Source: a virus
DNA length: 27,787 nt
IMG/VR virus record: IMGVR_UViG_3300027861_000158
Coordinates: 1-27,787 of that record
Direction: 5' to 3' (one strand)
This document shows, one piece after another, positions 19,455 to 27,764 of the stretch (positions within the stretch are counted from its first letter, which is position 1; the number at the start of each line of letters is the position of its first letter). The position numbers and the translations under genes are program-made. The notes below the pieces were generated by a model, which made no database searches, had not been told where the DNA came from, and saw nothing but the letters and a program-made list of their open reading frames with translations.

Positions 19455-19963
19455 ATGCATTAATGCCTACATACACAATAGACAAAGTTAAACCTTCTAG
19501 GGTTAATATGGCCGCGCTAGCAGATACGCTTAAGGATGCTAATAACATTGAAGGCCTGGATCCTATTAATGTTAAAGCAGAATCCCACCTAAAGCATTAC
19601 TTTGCAAACGGTTCATATGTTAGAGAAATGTCACTACCTGCTAACACAGCAGTGGTCGGGCGTATTCACAAGCATGAAACGATCAACATATTGCTGGAGG
19701 GTGAGATAATTGTTGTTGATGAGTCAGGAAATAAGAAACATCTAAAAGCGCCTCATGTGTTTATAGCGCCAGCAGGAAACCAGAAAGCAGCTTACACAGT
19801 TACGCCGGTTAGATGGTTAAACTCTGTGGCGTGTGAAACAACAGATCCAGATGAGGCGGAAGCGTTATTAACTTGTGAAACTATCGAGGAGTACGGGCTA
19901 TTCCTTACAGAGCAAAATAAACAAATTGAAGACAAGAGGGTTACATTATGGGCTTTGCAATAA
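19451..19963 (+). CDS. Cupin-domain phage protein
   Basis: 170 residues. Residues 58-120 form a cupin-like barrel: REMSLPANTAVVGRIHKHET with H73, H75 and E76, INILLEGEIIVVD, then APHVFIAPAGNQKAAYTVTP. The first cupin motif is present; the second lacks an obvious His. Similar single-cupin proteins (SLPAGT..G..HKHET.NI...GE) are scattered in podovirus genomes with unknown role. Here it replaces P22 gene 14 in the order. ATGA overlap with the previous gene and a 16-nt overlap with the next indicate coupled expression. Confidence 0.85.
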   Translation: MNALMPTYTIDKVKPSRVNMAALADTLKDANNIEGLDPINVKAESHLKHYFANGSYVREMSLPANTAVVGRIHKHETINILLEGEIIVVDESGNKKHLKAPHVFIAPAGNQKAAYTVTPVRWLNSVACETTDPDEAEALLTCETIEEYGLFLTEQNKQIEDKRVTLWALQ

Positions 19964-20577
19964 CAGCGGCGGTAGTAGGTGTTGCGGGGGCTGCAGCGGT
20001 AGCCAACCAACAAGAGATTAAAGGTAGAGAGGCACAAAAGAAGCAGCAAGAAGCAATGGAAGAGGGGATGACTGCAGAGCGGCAGATGTTCGAGAAGTCA
20101 TTAGAGTTACAAGCTCCTTATCGTGAGGCTGGTTACGGTGCGCTTTCAGACTTGCAAGGGTTAGTTAGTGATCCTAGTGCGGCATTGAATGACTTCTATG
20201 GAAGCGATCAGTATTCAGCGCTAGCAAATCAAGCAAGCGCTAACGCCATGAGAGGTGCAAGCGCCCAAGGTGGTTTAAGGGGTGGGTCAACATATTCAGC
20301 ACTAGAAAATGTTGCGCCACAACTCGGACAGAACTACCTAGCCAATCAGTACCAGCAACTAACCGGTCTGGCTAACATGGGAATGGGTGCGGCATCACAA
20401 GGCGCGTCAGGCTACAACCAGCTAGGAATGAACCAATCAAATATGTACAACCAGATTGGCGCCAACCAAGCTAACCAAATGATCGCCGCATCAAACAACC
20501 AAGCGAACATGATTAACTCAGGAATTGGAATGCTAGGCAATGCAGGAATGGCTTACTTTGGCGGGGGATCAGTATAA
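19948..20577 (+). CDS. DNA-transfer (ejection) protein, P22 gp7-like position
   Basis: 209 residues. An N-terminal hydrophobic Gly/Ala helix (GFAITAAVVGVAGAAAV) is followed by a charged coiled coil and a long Asn/Gln/Gly/Ala-rich region with repeats around NQANQMI and GNAGMAYFGGGSV. P22-type gp7 ejection proteins have this size and composition, with PYREAGYGALSDLQGLVSDP seen in this family. It is likely packed in the head and released into the cell envelope at infection to help form the DNA conduit. The stop overlaps the next ATG. Confidence 0.8.
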   Translation: MGFAITAAVVGVAGAAAVANQQEIKGREAQKKQQEAMEEGMTAERQMFEKSLELQAPYREAGYGALSDLQGLVSDPSAALNDFYGSDQYSALANQASANAMRGASAQGGLRGGSTYSALENVAPQLGQNYLANQYQQLTGLANMGMGAASQGASGYNQLGMNQSNMYNQIGANQANQMIAASNNQANMINSGIGMLGNAGMAYFGGGSV

Positions 20578-21695
20578 TGGCTTTAAATTTAGCAAGACCT
20601 GTTGACTACAGGCAGCAATCAGTTGATTTCTCTCCACTGGCTAATATTGGGCTAGCTTACGCTGGGCAGCAGCAGAGACAGCAGCAACAAGAACAGCAAC
20701 AACAGCTAGTAGCTCAAGCTCAAGAGATCGCAGGTGTAGGTGATGTTAACGCTATGCGTGACTTCGCCATTGCAAATCCAGAATTAGGTAAAACTATGTT
20801 TGAATTTGGTGGTATCGCTGACGAGCAGGCGCAAAATAGAATGAGTTCGTTAACTAAGTCGCTTGTGTCGTCGGCTACCCCAGTGCAAGACTTGAAAGCA
20901 TATATCGAGCAAGGTCGCCAAGCTGGCAGAGATATGACTCACAGCGAAAAGCTATTACAGCAATCTGGCGGAGACCCTGAAAAGTTAAAGCAAATGACTG
21001 AAATGTCTTTAGCTGTTCAAGACCCTAAAGCATCTAAAGAGCTGCAAAGCTTAAAGCCTAAAGCGCCTGAAGCTATGACGGCATATCAAGCTGAAATGGT
21101 CGCATCTAAAAAAATAGATCAAGACTTACGCAGAGAAGAAGCAACCCTAAAGCGTGAAGAAAATAAACTTAAGCGTGAAACTGACGAGCTAAAGCGTGAT
21201 GAAATAAAGCTTAAAATAAAAGAGTCAAAAAACAAGATTAACCAATCCAGCACTGCAAAGATTCAGGAGTCAGAGGACGCCATACTAAAGCTTGATGACA
21301 CAACTAATACCATTGACAGACTGCTAGAGGGTGACGCATTGGAGAGCGCGGCAGGATGGCAAGCTAACTTCCCTACAATTTCAGGCTCTAAAGCTTCAGA
21401 CTTTGAGGCTATGCTTGACACTTTGCAGAGTCAGGCGTTTTTATCTCAAGTTTCTCAAATGAAAGGGATGGGCGCGCTTTCAGAAAATGAAGGTAAAAAA
21501 CTAGGGCAGGCAGTCGGCTCGCTTAGTATTGATATGAGTGACGAGAAGCTGAGGAGTGAACTTTTAAGAATCAAAGAAACTCTAGAGATTGCCAAGATTA
21601 AAGCAAAAAACAGAATGCCAAAAGCTCAACCTCAACCTGAAAGCCAATCTGGTTCGCTGTCTGATGAAGACTTACTTAAAAAGTACGGTGGTTAA
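20577..21695 (+). CDS. DNA-transfer (ejection) protein, P22 gp20-like position
   Basis: 372 residues. A glutamine-rich N-terminal segment (AGQQQRQQQQEQQQQLVAQA), a globular helical middle, then a strong coiled coil of charged repeats (LRREEATLKREENKLKRETD), a second helical domain and a C-terminus ending LSDEDLLKKYGG. High helical content, Q-rich N-terminus and position between gp7-like and gp16-like genes fit P22 gp20. The terminal LKKYGG motif is common in phage proteins of this class. Confidence 0.8.
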   Translation: MALNLARPVDYRQQSVDFSPLANIGLAYAGQQQRQQQQEQQQQLVAQAQEIAGVGDVNAMRDFAIANPELGKTMFEFGGIADEQAQNRMSSLTKSLVSSATPVQDLKAYIEQGRQAGRDMTHSEKLLQQSGGDPEKLKQMTEMSLAVQDPKASKELQSLKPKAPEAMTAYQAEMVASKKIDQDLRREEATLKREENKLKRETDELKRDEIKLKIKESKNKINQSSTAKIQESEDAILKLDDTTNTIDRLLEGDALESAAGWQANFPTISGSKASDFEAMLDTLQSQAFLSQVSQMKGMGALSENEGKKLGQAVGSLSIDMSDEKLRSELLRIKETLEIAKIKAKNRMPKAQPQPESQSGSLSDEDLLKKYGG

Positions 21696-21697
21696 CA

Positions 21698-23770
21698 ATG
21701 GCTGATTTAATGACAGCTTTACGAAACGCTGACGCTGCCGGTGATACTGAGGCGGCGACCAGAATAGCGGCCATGATAAAAAATCAATCACAGCCACAAA
21801 CGCAACCGCAGCCAACTCTAGCGTCTGAAGCTGACCAGATGGCAGCCGAGATACCTGGAGAGGTTCCAATAAGCCAAGAAGAGAAAGCGGCGCTGTTCCC
21901 AAGATTCAGCGCTAGCGAACAAGTTAGCGCGCTACCTGAGACTGCAGCATCATTAATTACTGGCGCTACAACTGGAGCTGCTGGCTATGGTGCAGGCTCA
22001 GCTGTAGGTGCGATCGGTGATTTAGCAGGAATATTAACCCCAGAGGAGGCGCAAGGCTTGGCTAATCGATGGGCGTCAAACCTTACCTATGAACCAGACT
22101 CGCAAGCATCACAGCAGCAACTTGAAGCAATAGGTGAAACTCTAGGGGTATTACCTGCTGTTATGGGTTCCGCTCCAATGGCTGGCGGAATCGGTAGAAG
22201 GGCTGGTAGGTCGCCATCACTAAAGCAGACCCCAGTAGAAGAGATAGCTAGAGCAAAGAGCTTTAAAAATCAGGGATTTGATTCTCCACTATATGCTGGA
22301 CTACCTAAAGCTGAAAAAATGAATCAATTAACCTCGGCAATTACTTCCGGTGACAAAACTAAGATTGCAGCGATGATTGACGCAGATCCAGAAATAAAAG
22401 CAGCAATGCAGGATTTAGGATTAAAAGAGCCAGGCTTACCATCTGCTCAATCTAAAAGTGTGCAATTCAGAGAAACAGAGCAAGCACTTAAGAAGATGCC
22501 AGGTTCAGCACTAAGTAAGATTGAGTCTGATGCAATAATGGAAGTACAGCAAAAGGCTGACAACTTAATCACAGAGTATGGAGGGCGTTCAGATAAATCA
22601 GCATTATCGCTAGACCTTGCTGAGCGTTCTGCCAAGTCAATTGACGATCTAGGTGATTTAGCAAAAACAGCTTATGACGATATAGGCGCGTCAATACCAA
22701 GAGCGACAAAGTCCAATCTAAAATCAACCGGCAATATGATCAAGCAAGAGCTGGCAGATTTAGGTGGAGACGTCGAACAATTGAGTCCACTTGAAAAGCG
22801 CTTACTTAATATGGCCGATAGCGATAACGTGACGTATGCAGCAATAGATAAGATACGAAAAGAAGTTGGTGAAACTATTGGTAAGCAAAGCGATAAGTTT
22901 AAATCTGAAAGCTCTGGAGCATTAAAGAGAATGTATCGCAGTCTTACCGATGATCAAGAAGTTACCGCTAATGAGCTAGGCATGGGAGAGCAATGGAAAG
23001 CAGCTAAGCAACTTGTATCAGATAGAAAGGCTCTAGAGGATAACGCTGTTCAAATGTTTGGTAAAAACTTATCAGATTCATTTATGCCAAAAGTTGGTCA
23101 AGGCGTTAAAAACCTAACTAAAGGCGATTACAAGAAATTTTCAGACTTGATGAAGTCTGTACCTAAATCAATGCGTGAGGAGGTGGCAGTATCTGCGCTA
23201 AATGACGCTTTTACCACTGGCAGCAGAAAAGAGAAACAGTTATCTATTGCTGGATTCTCTGACTGGCATAATGGGCTAGAGCAAAACAAAGCAGCAAAAA
23301 ACATACTGTATAGAGAGCTGCCTGATGGTCTAGGCGCTAAAATAGATTCGCTAGCTAAGGTTGCTAACGGAATTCGTGACGCTCAAGCAGCCGCGCCTGT
23401 AGGCGGCCAGATAATGGCCGCGCAAGGTGTGTTTGATAAAGTTGCTAATGGTTTTGCTAATAGGATCTTAACTAAGCTACCAGGCTTCATAGGTGACTTG
23501 GCATCGGTAGGTTTAGACAAATCAAAATCTAAAGGTATAGATTCAGCTACCGCACTATTCAGCGATCCTGATTTCGTTAACAGCATAAAGGCGATAGCAA
23601 AAGGGCAAGAGAAAAAGGCTAATGCATTGGAGAGAAAGTTAATGAGAACTAACAAAGCTAAGCAGTTTGTATCCTCACTAACACCTTCAGACGCAGAAAG
23701 CTTAGCAGGGTTGGGTTTGATGGGTTGGTTATCACAATCTGCAGATAACGCCGAAGACGTTGCGCAATAG
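21698..23770 (+). CDS. DNA-transfer (ejection) protein, P22 gp16-like position
   Basis: 690 residues against 609 in P22 gp16. The N-terminal motif MTALRNADAAGDTEAATRIA is a short helix pair often found at the start of phage ejection and internal proteins. A hydrophobic Gly/Ala stretch (AASLITGATTGAAGYGAGSA) could insert in membrane. The rest is long-helical and basic. P22 gp16 acts in trans across the inner membrane during DNA entry. The gene starts 2 nt after the previous stop and its 3' end overlaps a small minus-strand ORF. Confidence 0.8.
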   Translation: MADLMTALRNADAAGDTEAATRIAAMIKNQSQPQTQPQPTLASEADQMAAEIPGEVPISQEEKAALFPRFSASEQVSALPETAASLITGATTGAAGYGAGSAVGAIGDLAGILTPEEAQGLANRWASNLTYEPDSQASQQQLEAIGETLGVLPAVMGSAPMAGGIGRRAGRSPSLKQTPVEEIARAKSFKNQGFDSPLYAGLPKAEKMNQLTSAITSGDKTKIAAMIDADPEIKAAMQDLGLKEPGLPSAQSKSVQFRETEQALKKMPGSALSKIESDAIMEVQQKADNLITEYGGRSDKSALSLDLAERSAKSIDDLGDLAKTAYDDIGASIPRATKSNLKSTGNMIKQELADLGGDVEQLSPLEKRLLNMADSDNVTYAAIDKIRKEVGETIGKQSDKFKSESSGALKRMYRSLTDDQEVTANELGMGEQWKAAKQLVSDRKALEDNAVQMFGKNLSDSFMPKVGQGVKNLTKGDYKKFSDLMKSVPKSMREEVAVSALNDAFTTGSRKEKQLSIAGFSDWHNGLEQNKAAKNILYRELPDGLGAKIDSLAKVANGIRDAQAAAPVGGQIMAAQGVFDKVANGFANRILTKLPGFIGDLASVGLDKSKSKGIDSATALFSDPDFVNSIKAIAKGQEKKANALERKLMRTNKAKQFVSSLTPSDAESLAGLGLMGWLSQSADNAEDVAQ

Positions 23771-23902
23771 CGCCTTGGTCTTTATGTAAATAACAACAGG
23801 AATAGCGTATGCATAAACGAACGCCCAGAATGTAAAACGTATAATAGGCTTTATTAGTATTAAAACTAGTAAGGCCGTTATTGCAATCATTAAAATACTC
23901 AT
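23732..23902 (-). CDS. Possible antisense small membrane protein, 56 aa
   Basis: The minus-strand ATG at 23902 has AGGG 8 nt upstream. The product starts MSILMIAITALLVLILIKPI, continues with a second hydrophobic segment (FTFWAFVYAYAIPVVIYI) and ends KTKALLRNVFGVICRL: two membrane helices with a basic tail. Its last 39 nt overlap the end of the gp16-like gene on the opposite strand. A minus-strand extended -10 (23932-23940) lies upstream. The membrane-like sequence outside the overlap supports it, but it is unverified. Confidence 0.45.
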   Translation of the reverse strand: MSILMIAITALLVLILIKPIIRFTFWAFVYAYAIPVVIYIKTKALLRNVFGVICRL

Positions 23903-23912
23903 AAGTTAACCC

Positions 23913-23921
23913 TGTTATAAT
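23913..23921 (+). promoter_or_regulatory. Extended -10 promoter upstream of the tailspike gene
   Basis: TGTTATAAT (23913-23921) is a perfect extended -10 with no -35 match. The expected start is about 23928, some 44 nt before the tailspike ATG. It faces a minus-strand candidate promoter whose -10 is at 23932-23937. Confidence 0.65.
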
Positions 23922-23931
23922 TGTTAATTCA

Positions 23932-23940
23932 AGTATAGCA
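23932..23940 (-). promoter_or_regulatory. Candidate minus-strand extended -10 promoter
   Basis: Read on the minus strand, TGCTATACT (23940-23932) is an extended -10; TTGTTT lies 15 nt further upstream, a short spacing. It would transcribe the small antisense membrane ORF 23902-23732 and would collide with the tailspike promoter. Confidence 0.4.
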
Positions 23941-23971
23941 AACCGAAACCAAAAACAAAAAGGTGATTAAA

Positions 23972-26491
23972 ATGTCAGAAAATATAGTCGCGTTGCCTCT
24001 CTACTATTACGGTGCGCCAAACAAGAAAGGCCCACTGTTTAACGCTAAGATTTACGTCGGCATCCCTGATTTAGATCCGCACATTCTAGCAAACCGATAC
24101 GATATAATTTTCAGGAATGAAGATGGTACAGACGTTCCTATCTCTCCTGCACAGCAGCCAGTAAGAACAAGTTCAGGCGGTTACGCTACATACAACGGCC
24201 AGGTAGGGCAGATATTAGTAGATGGCAATTACTCGATAGCAGTTGATAGCGCGCAAGACGCTCAGCAATATTATTGGCCTAACTACTTTAGCGGGCAGCC
24301 ACTAGTTGACGGAAGCGACCACAACCTACTAGGCGGAAGGTCTGCCATTGCTGCTCACGATCAAATATACCGAAGAGAGACAACTGTTGCGGAGATTGAA
24401 AGCGGAGTTTTTGTTCCAGTGGGATCTGAAGTTATTTATCTTAGCCTTACGGATAGAGATGGCGCAATGTTTGACCTGTCCGTAGGAGGGGTTCCTGACG
24501 GGTTAAAATCTATCGACGCAGGAGGAGGGAATACCGCTGTATATTCTGGCCCAAGTGAGGTAAACGTGCAGCATGTGGGAGCGGATTTAACTGGATCTAC
24601 AGATGCAGGGCCGGCAATTGTCGCTGCACTATCAATATCTGGTTATGCTTATTTAACAGATGGGGTTTTAGATGTAAGTACCAACGTTATTCTTGAGGAT
24701 AATCAAACGCTAACCAGGCGGGGAGACGCTATAATCAACCTATCTGCAATTATAGGCCCTGGGCTTCACACAAAATCAGGTGGATATATAGCCCCATCTG
24801 CAACAAGTGTATATTATAAAGACGAGCCACACGTTTCAGCTGGGTGGTCAAGGCAGAAAATAACATCTAATGCTGGTATTGGATCAACTTCGCTAGCTCT
24901 GGATGATATATCTGATTTAAATGTTGGCGATTATGTATCAATAACAAACGGTTATTGTGACATGTGGAGAGTACTAGAGACTTCTGGTGAAGAGTTTCAG
25001 AAGGTTATAAGTCCAGATGTTGACTTATGGAAGAACTCAATACATCAAATTAAAAGTAAGGGCGGTAGTATAATAACCCTAAATGAAGCGCTTGGGTTTG
25101 ACTGCCCGGTCATACCAAAAACTTACGGGTTCTTTCCAGATGAAAATGATCTTTCAGGATATGCTGGATTTAATTACCCAACAGTAGAAAAGCTTGTCGG
25201 TGCTGTAGGTGTAGAAATATCAAACCTTAAGATAATAAATAACACCGCTAGAAGCATTATTGGTTACGCTTGCATTGACACTACAATTAGTGGTTGTGAT
25301 ATCACTCACGAGTCAAACGTAAATAAGCCGATTGAGCTTTACACCTCTGTTGACGCAAAAATATCAAACAATAGAGTTAGAGCGCTAGGGTTTAGTTACA
25401 GCATAAGAAGAAGCTCAAAGGGGTGTATTATGAATAATAATACATCTGAATACGGAGGTAACGGTGACGGGCCTGCTCTATTTTGGGAAAGGGCTTATTC
25501 TTGTCAGTCTCAAGGGTTTACATGCTCAACATACGGAGGACCGCACTCATCGACTAAGATCGGGTTCTACATGAACACATGTCACAGTAATGTTGTATCA
25601 GGAGTTAACGCAACCGGATTCGGAAGAGCTGTGCATATAGGGTTTGGAGGTGAAGGATGCGTAGCTAGTGACGTTACAGGCTTTGGTTGTGACGTTGCAT
25701 TTGGCGCTTTTGCTGCTAGGGATTTTGTCTGTAGCTCTGGATCGGTAGACGGCTCGTTAACGGCTAGTGGAAACCCATTTGCTGACTCGGTAATAACGGC
25801 TTCATCGTGCTATAACGGATCATTCTCTGATATAACGCAGTCTCCACTTGCAGATACTGCCGTTTACTCTGGTAGGGTTCACATATCACAGTCAATAGGG
25901 TTGACATTTGACAATGTGAAAGCGCCTAACGCATGGTTTCACGCATCCACTGAGGATGATTTGACATCACTAGTCGGGATACCTAGAGCCACAACTAACG
26001 GTTGTGAATTCCACTCATTTGATATAGCCTCGCCTAATTTCGATCAAGCCTACACTAGGCCTGCAATACTCAACAAGACAAAGCTTAACAATGAATCCCA
26101 GATAACTAAGACGCATTACACAGAGTTTAATGATTGCAATCTACTGGAATCACTTGTACTTGTATCCGCGCCATTTACCAAACTTAGGAGAACGAAGATA
26201 TCAAGCGCCGCGTCTGGTGTTAATTTTGGAAGCTCAGCTTCTGATACTGGCAGGTTCAGATCTAGCATGATTGATCTTGGGGATTGCCAAATTGATGCCC
26301 CTAACAATTTTAACTACTATGAAAACCCGCAGGGTGCTATAACTGGCGGAAGCCTTCCAACATATACTTTGGGCGGTGGGGAAATATCATTGCTTGATCA
26401 ATACCCGCTAACTAGAGTATACAAAAACCCAGGGCAAGCAGGAACTGTTTCCGGATGGCTTATTGTAAGTGAATCCCCGTCTTATACTTAA
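23972..26491 (+). CDS. Tailspike with P22-type head-binding domain
   Basis: 839 residues. Residues 1-110 (ALPLYYYGAPNKKGPLFNAK, IYVGIPDLDPHILANRYDII, GYATYNGQVGQILVDGNYSI) match the N-terminal head-binding domain of P22 tailspike in order: beta strands, GKIYIG-type motif, D..P.....P, YNGQ. The rest is Gly/Ser/Asn/Ile-rich with repeated strands (SGCDITHE, SNVVSGVNATGFG), as in a trimeric right-handed beta-helix. The family cleaves or binds surface polysaccharide. It is much longer than P22's 666 aa. ATG 23972 is preferred over GTG 23963, which overlaps the AAAAAGGTGA site. Confidence 0.93.
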   Translation: MSENIVALPLYYYGAPNKKGPLFNAKIYVGIPDLDPHILANRYDIIFRNEDGTDVPISPAQQPVRTSSGGYATYNGQVGQILVDGNYSIAVDSAQDAQQYYWPNYFSGQPLVDGSDHNLLGGRSAIAAHDQIYRRETTVAEIESGVFVPVGSEVIYLSLTDRDGAMFDLSVGGVPDGLKSIDAGGGNTAVYSGPSEVNVQHVGADLTGSTDAGPAIVAALSISGYAYLTDGVLDVSTNVILEDNQTLTRRGDAIINLSAIIGPGLHTKSGGYIAPSATSVYYKDEPHVSAGWSRQKITSNAGIGSTSLALDDISDLNVGDYVSITNGYCDMWRVLETSGEEFQKVISPDVDLWKNSIHQIKSKGGSIITLNEALGFDCPVIPKTYGFFPDENDLSGYAGFNYPTVEKLVGAVGVEISNLKIINNTARSIIGYACIDTTISGCDITHESNVNKPIELYTSVDAKISNNRVRALGFSYSIRRSSKGCIMNNNTSEYGGNGDGPALFWERAYSCQSQGFTCSTYGGPHSSTKIGFYMNTCHSNVVSGVNATGFGRAVHIGFGGEGCVASDVTGFGCDVAFGAFAARDFVCSSGSVDGSLTASGNPFADSVITASSCYNGSFSDITQSPLADTAVYSGRVHISQSIGLTFDNVKAPNAWFHASTEDDLTSLVGIPRATTNGCEFHSFDIASPNFDQAYTRPAILNKTKLNNESQITKTHYTEFNDCNLLESLVLVSAPFTKLRRTKISSAASGVNFGSSASDTGRFRSSMIDLGDCQIDAPNNFNYYENPQGAITGGSLPTYTLGGGEISLLDQYPLTRVYKNPGQAGTVSGWLIVSESPSYT

Positions 26492-26509
26492 CTGAAAGGG
26501 CTTTATAAA

Positions 26510-26758
26510 ATGAAAGAATCAGTTGAAATATATAATCTAGTATCCAGACTTTCGTCTTGGCCTACAGATAGCAAATCATTAATAGTAATCGACGCACCCG
26601 CGGGTTGCAAATGGTCAGAAACTGAAGAGGGTGTAGTGCTTTTGTTAGACGGTCAGGAGGATTTAGCAGTAACGAAAAAGGATTGGCAGCGGTGCGTATC
26701 AATGAAGATCATGTCAAACCAAAGAAGATCTGCAAACCCAGACAGGGATAACATATAA
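26510..26758 (+). CDS. Hypothetical 82-aa protein
   Basis: ATG at 26510, 18 nt after the tailspike stop, with AAAGGG upstream. The product starts MKESVEIYNLVSRLSSWPTD and has alternating strands (SLIVIDAPAGCKWS, GVVLLLDGQEDLAVT) and a basic C-terminus. It is probably a small soluble alpha/beta protein. It follows the tailspike in the same transcript and could be a spike chaperone or unrelated; no family recognised. Confidence 0.7.
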   Translation: MKESVEIYNLVSRLSSWPTDSKSLIVIDAPAGCKWSETEEGVVLLLDGQEDLAVTKKDWQRCVSMKIMSNQRRSANPDRDNI

Positions 26759-26795
26759 CGTTAGGATGAGGAAATATTTCCGATCGCAATGAAAC

Positions 26796-26822
26796 AATAA
26801 GCCCCTATAAACGGGGCTTATT
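26796..26822. terminator. Bidirectional rho-independent terminator
   Basis: AATAAGCCCC (26796-26805) pairs with GGGGCTTATT (26813-26822), giving T-rich ends on both strands. It separates the plus-strand tailspike unit from the convergent minus-strand lysis genes, which stop at 26854. Confidence 0.93.
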
Positions 26823-26853
26823 TTCGCTCCCACTCATATCTAAATGGAATTCA

Positions 26854-27351
26854 TCATTTAGGCCCTAGCATCTTTGTTTTACTCTGACTTGATCGAGTCG
26901 TACCAAACCAATATTGCATGCTTCCTCCCCACTCTTTAATCACGACACCAAGAACCATAAACAAAACGTCCCTAGACCCTTCTGGCGGCTCAGAATAAAA
27001 TAACAAGTAAATGATACCAACGATAACTAAAGACAGTGTGCAGCTTAATACAGCTGGCATGTAGCTATCTTTATGTTCGCTTCTAGCGTTGGCTTTATCT
27101 GCTAGCTCTGCTTGGGTGACTTTGAATGCAATATCTTCTAGCTTCGATTTATGGTTAAGCTCAATCTCTCGCAGTTTAATTGCAGCATTTGGATCTGCTT
27201 TAATCGCAGCGCTAATAGTATCAGGATCATTTTCAACGCCAAACACTGAAGCTATAATACTTCCAATCCCAGCACCAAGAGGCCCACCAACAACACCACC
27301 AAGCAGAGGAGCGGCACTAGCAACTGTTTTACCTAAGTCTGACCATTCCAT
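26854..27351 (-). CDS. Holin, 3TM (GTA-type) family
   Basis: 165 residues. An N-terminal Gly-rich hydrophobic segment (APLLGGVVGGPLGAGIGSII), a charged helical middle (IKLREIELNHKSKLEDIAFK), then two further hydrophobic helices (SYMPAVLSCTLSLVIVGIIY and RDVLFMVLGVVIKEWG), ending in YWFGTTRSSQSKT. This matches the holin_3TM / GTA holin pattern. It would make the inner-membrane lesions that release the lysozyme. The stop of the lysozyme gene overlaps its ATG by 1 nt (TAATG), so the two are coupled. Confidence 0.88.
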   Translation of the reverse strand: MEWSDLGKTVASAAPLLGGVVGGPLGAGIGSIIASVFGVENDPDTISAAIKADPNAAIKLREIELNHKSKLEDIAFKVTQAELADKANARSEHKDSYMPAVLSCTLSLVIVGIIYLLFYSEPPEGSRDVLFMVLGVVIKEWGGSMQYWFGTTRSSQSKTKMLGPK

Positions 27352-27764
27352 TATTTATATTCTCCAGTTTTCATTTGCTCGGCCAACTCCAAAGCGCGAT
27401 CGCCTACTTGCCTAGCCCATTTACTATCTAGCATTTCATCAGCAGCTCTATTAAAGTAACCACCATCGATTGCGGCTATCATCTTTTTGAACTTAAGCAG
27501 ACCGTTAATACCAAGGTTAAACGCCATGTTAACCAATACATCTGCCCGGGCTTTATCTAGCTCATTAAAGAATAATATTTTTTCTGGCAATACCGACATT
27601 AAAAACAGCACATCATTCTCCAGCATTAAATCAGCTTCAGCTTGAGTTACCCCTCTATCATCTAAGTTGCGGCCATAACCAATTGTTGTGCGGTTGGCGG
27701 TGCACTTGTAAGCCTTAAGCCTTAACCCTTCATGGCGCTTAAGCTGCTCTTGCAATTTACTCAT
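27351..27764 (-). CDS. Endolysin, T4/P22-type lysozyme (GH24)
   Basis: 137 residues. The N-terminus has RHEGLRLKAYKCTANRTTIG, giving the catalytic arrangement E12, 8 residues, C21, 5 residues, T27: the E-8-(D/C)-5-T signature of phage GH24 lysozymes, here the Cys variant. YGRN and FNLGINGLLKFKKMI also fit. It hydrolyses peptidoglycan beta-1,4 bonds. There is no signal peptide or SAR segment, so it needs the holin. GAGGAG stands about 5 nt before the ATG at 27764. No Rz/Rz1 pair is seen in the window. Confidence 0.95.
   Translation of the reverse strand: MSKLQEQLKRHEGLRLKAYKCTANRTTIGYGRNLDDRGVTQAEADLMLENDVLFLMSVLPEKILFFNELDKARADVLVNMAFNLGINGLLKFKKMIAAIDGGYFNRAADEMLDSKWARQVGDRALELAEQMKTGEYK

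Noticed and set aside
27089-27415. Plus-strand open frame over the lysis genes
   Set aside because: It is antisense to a recognisable holin and lysozyme end, without ribosome site; a shadow frame.
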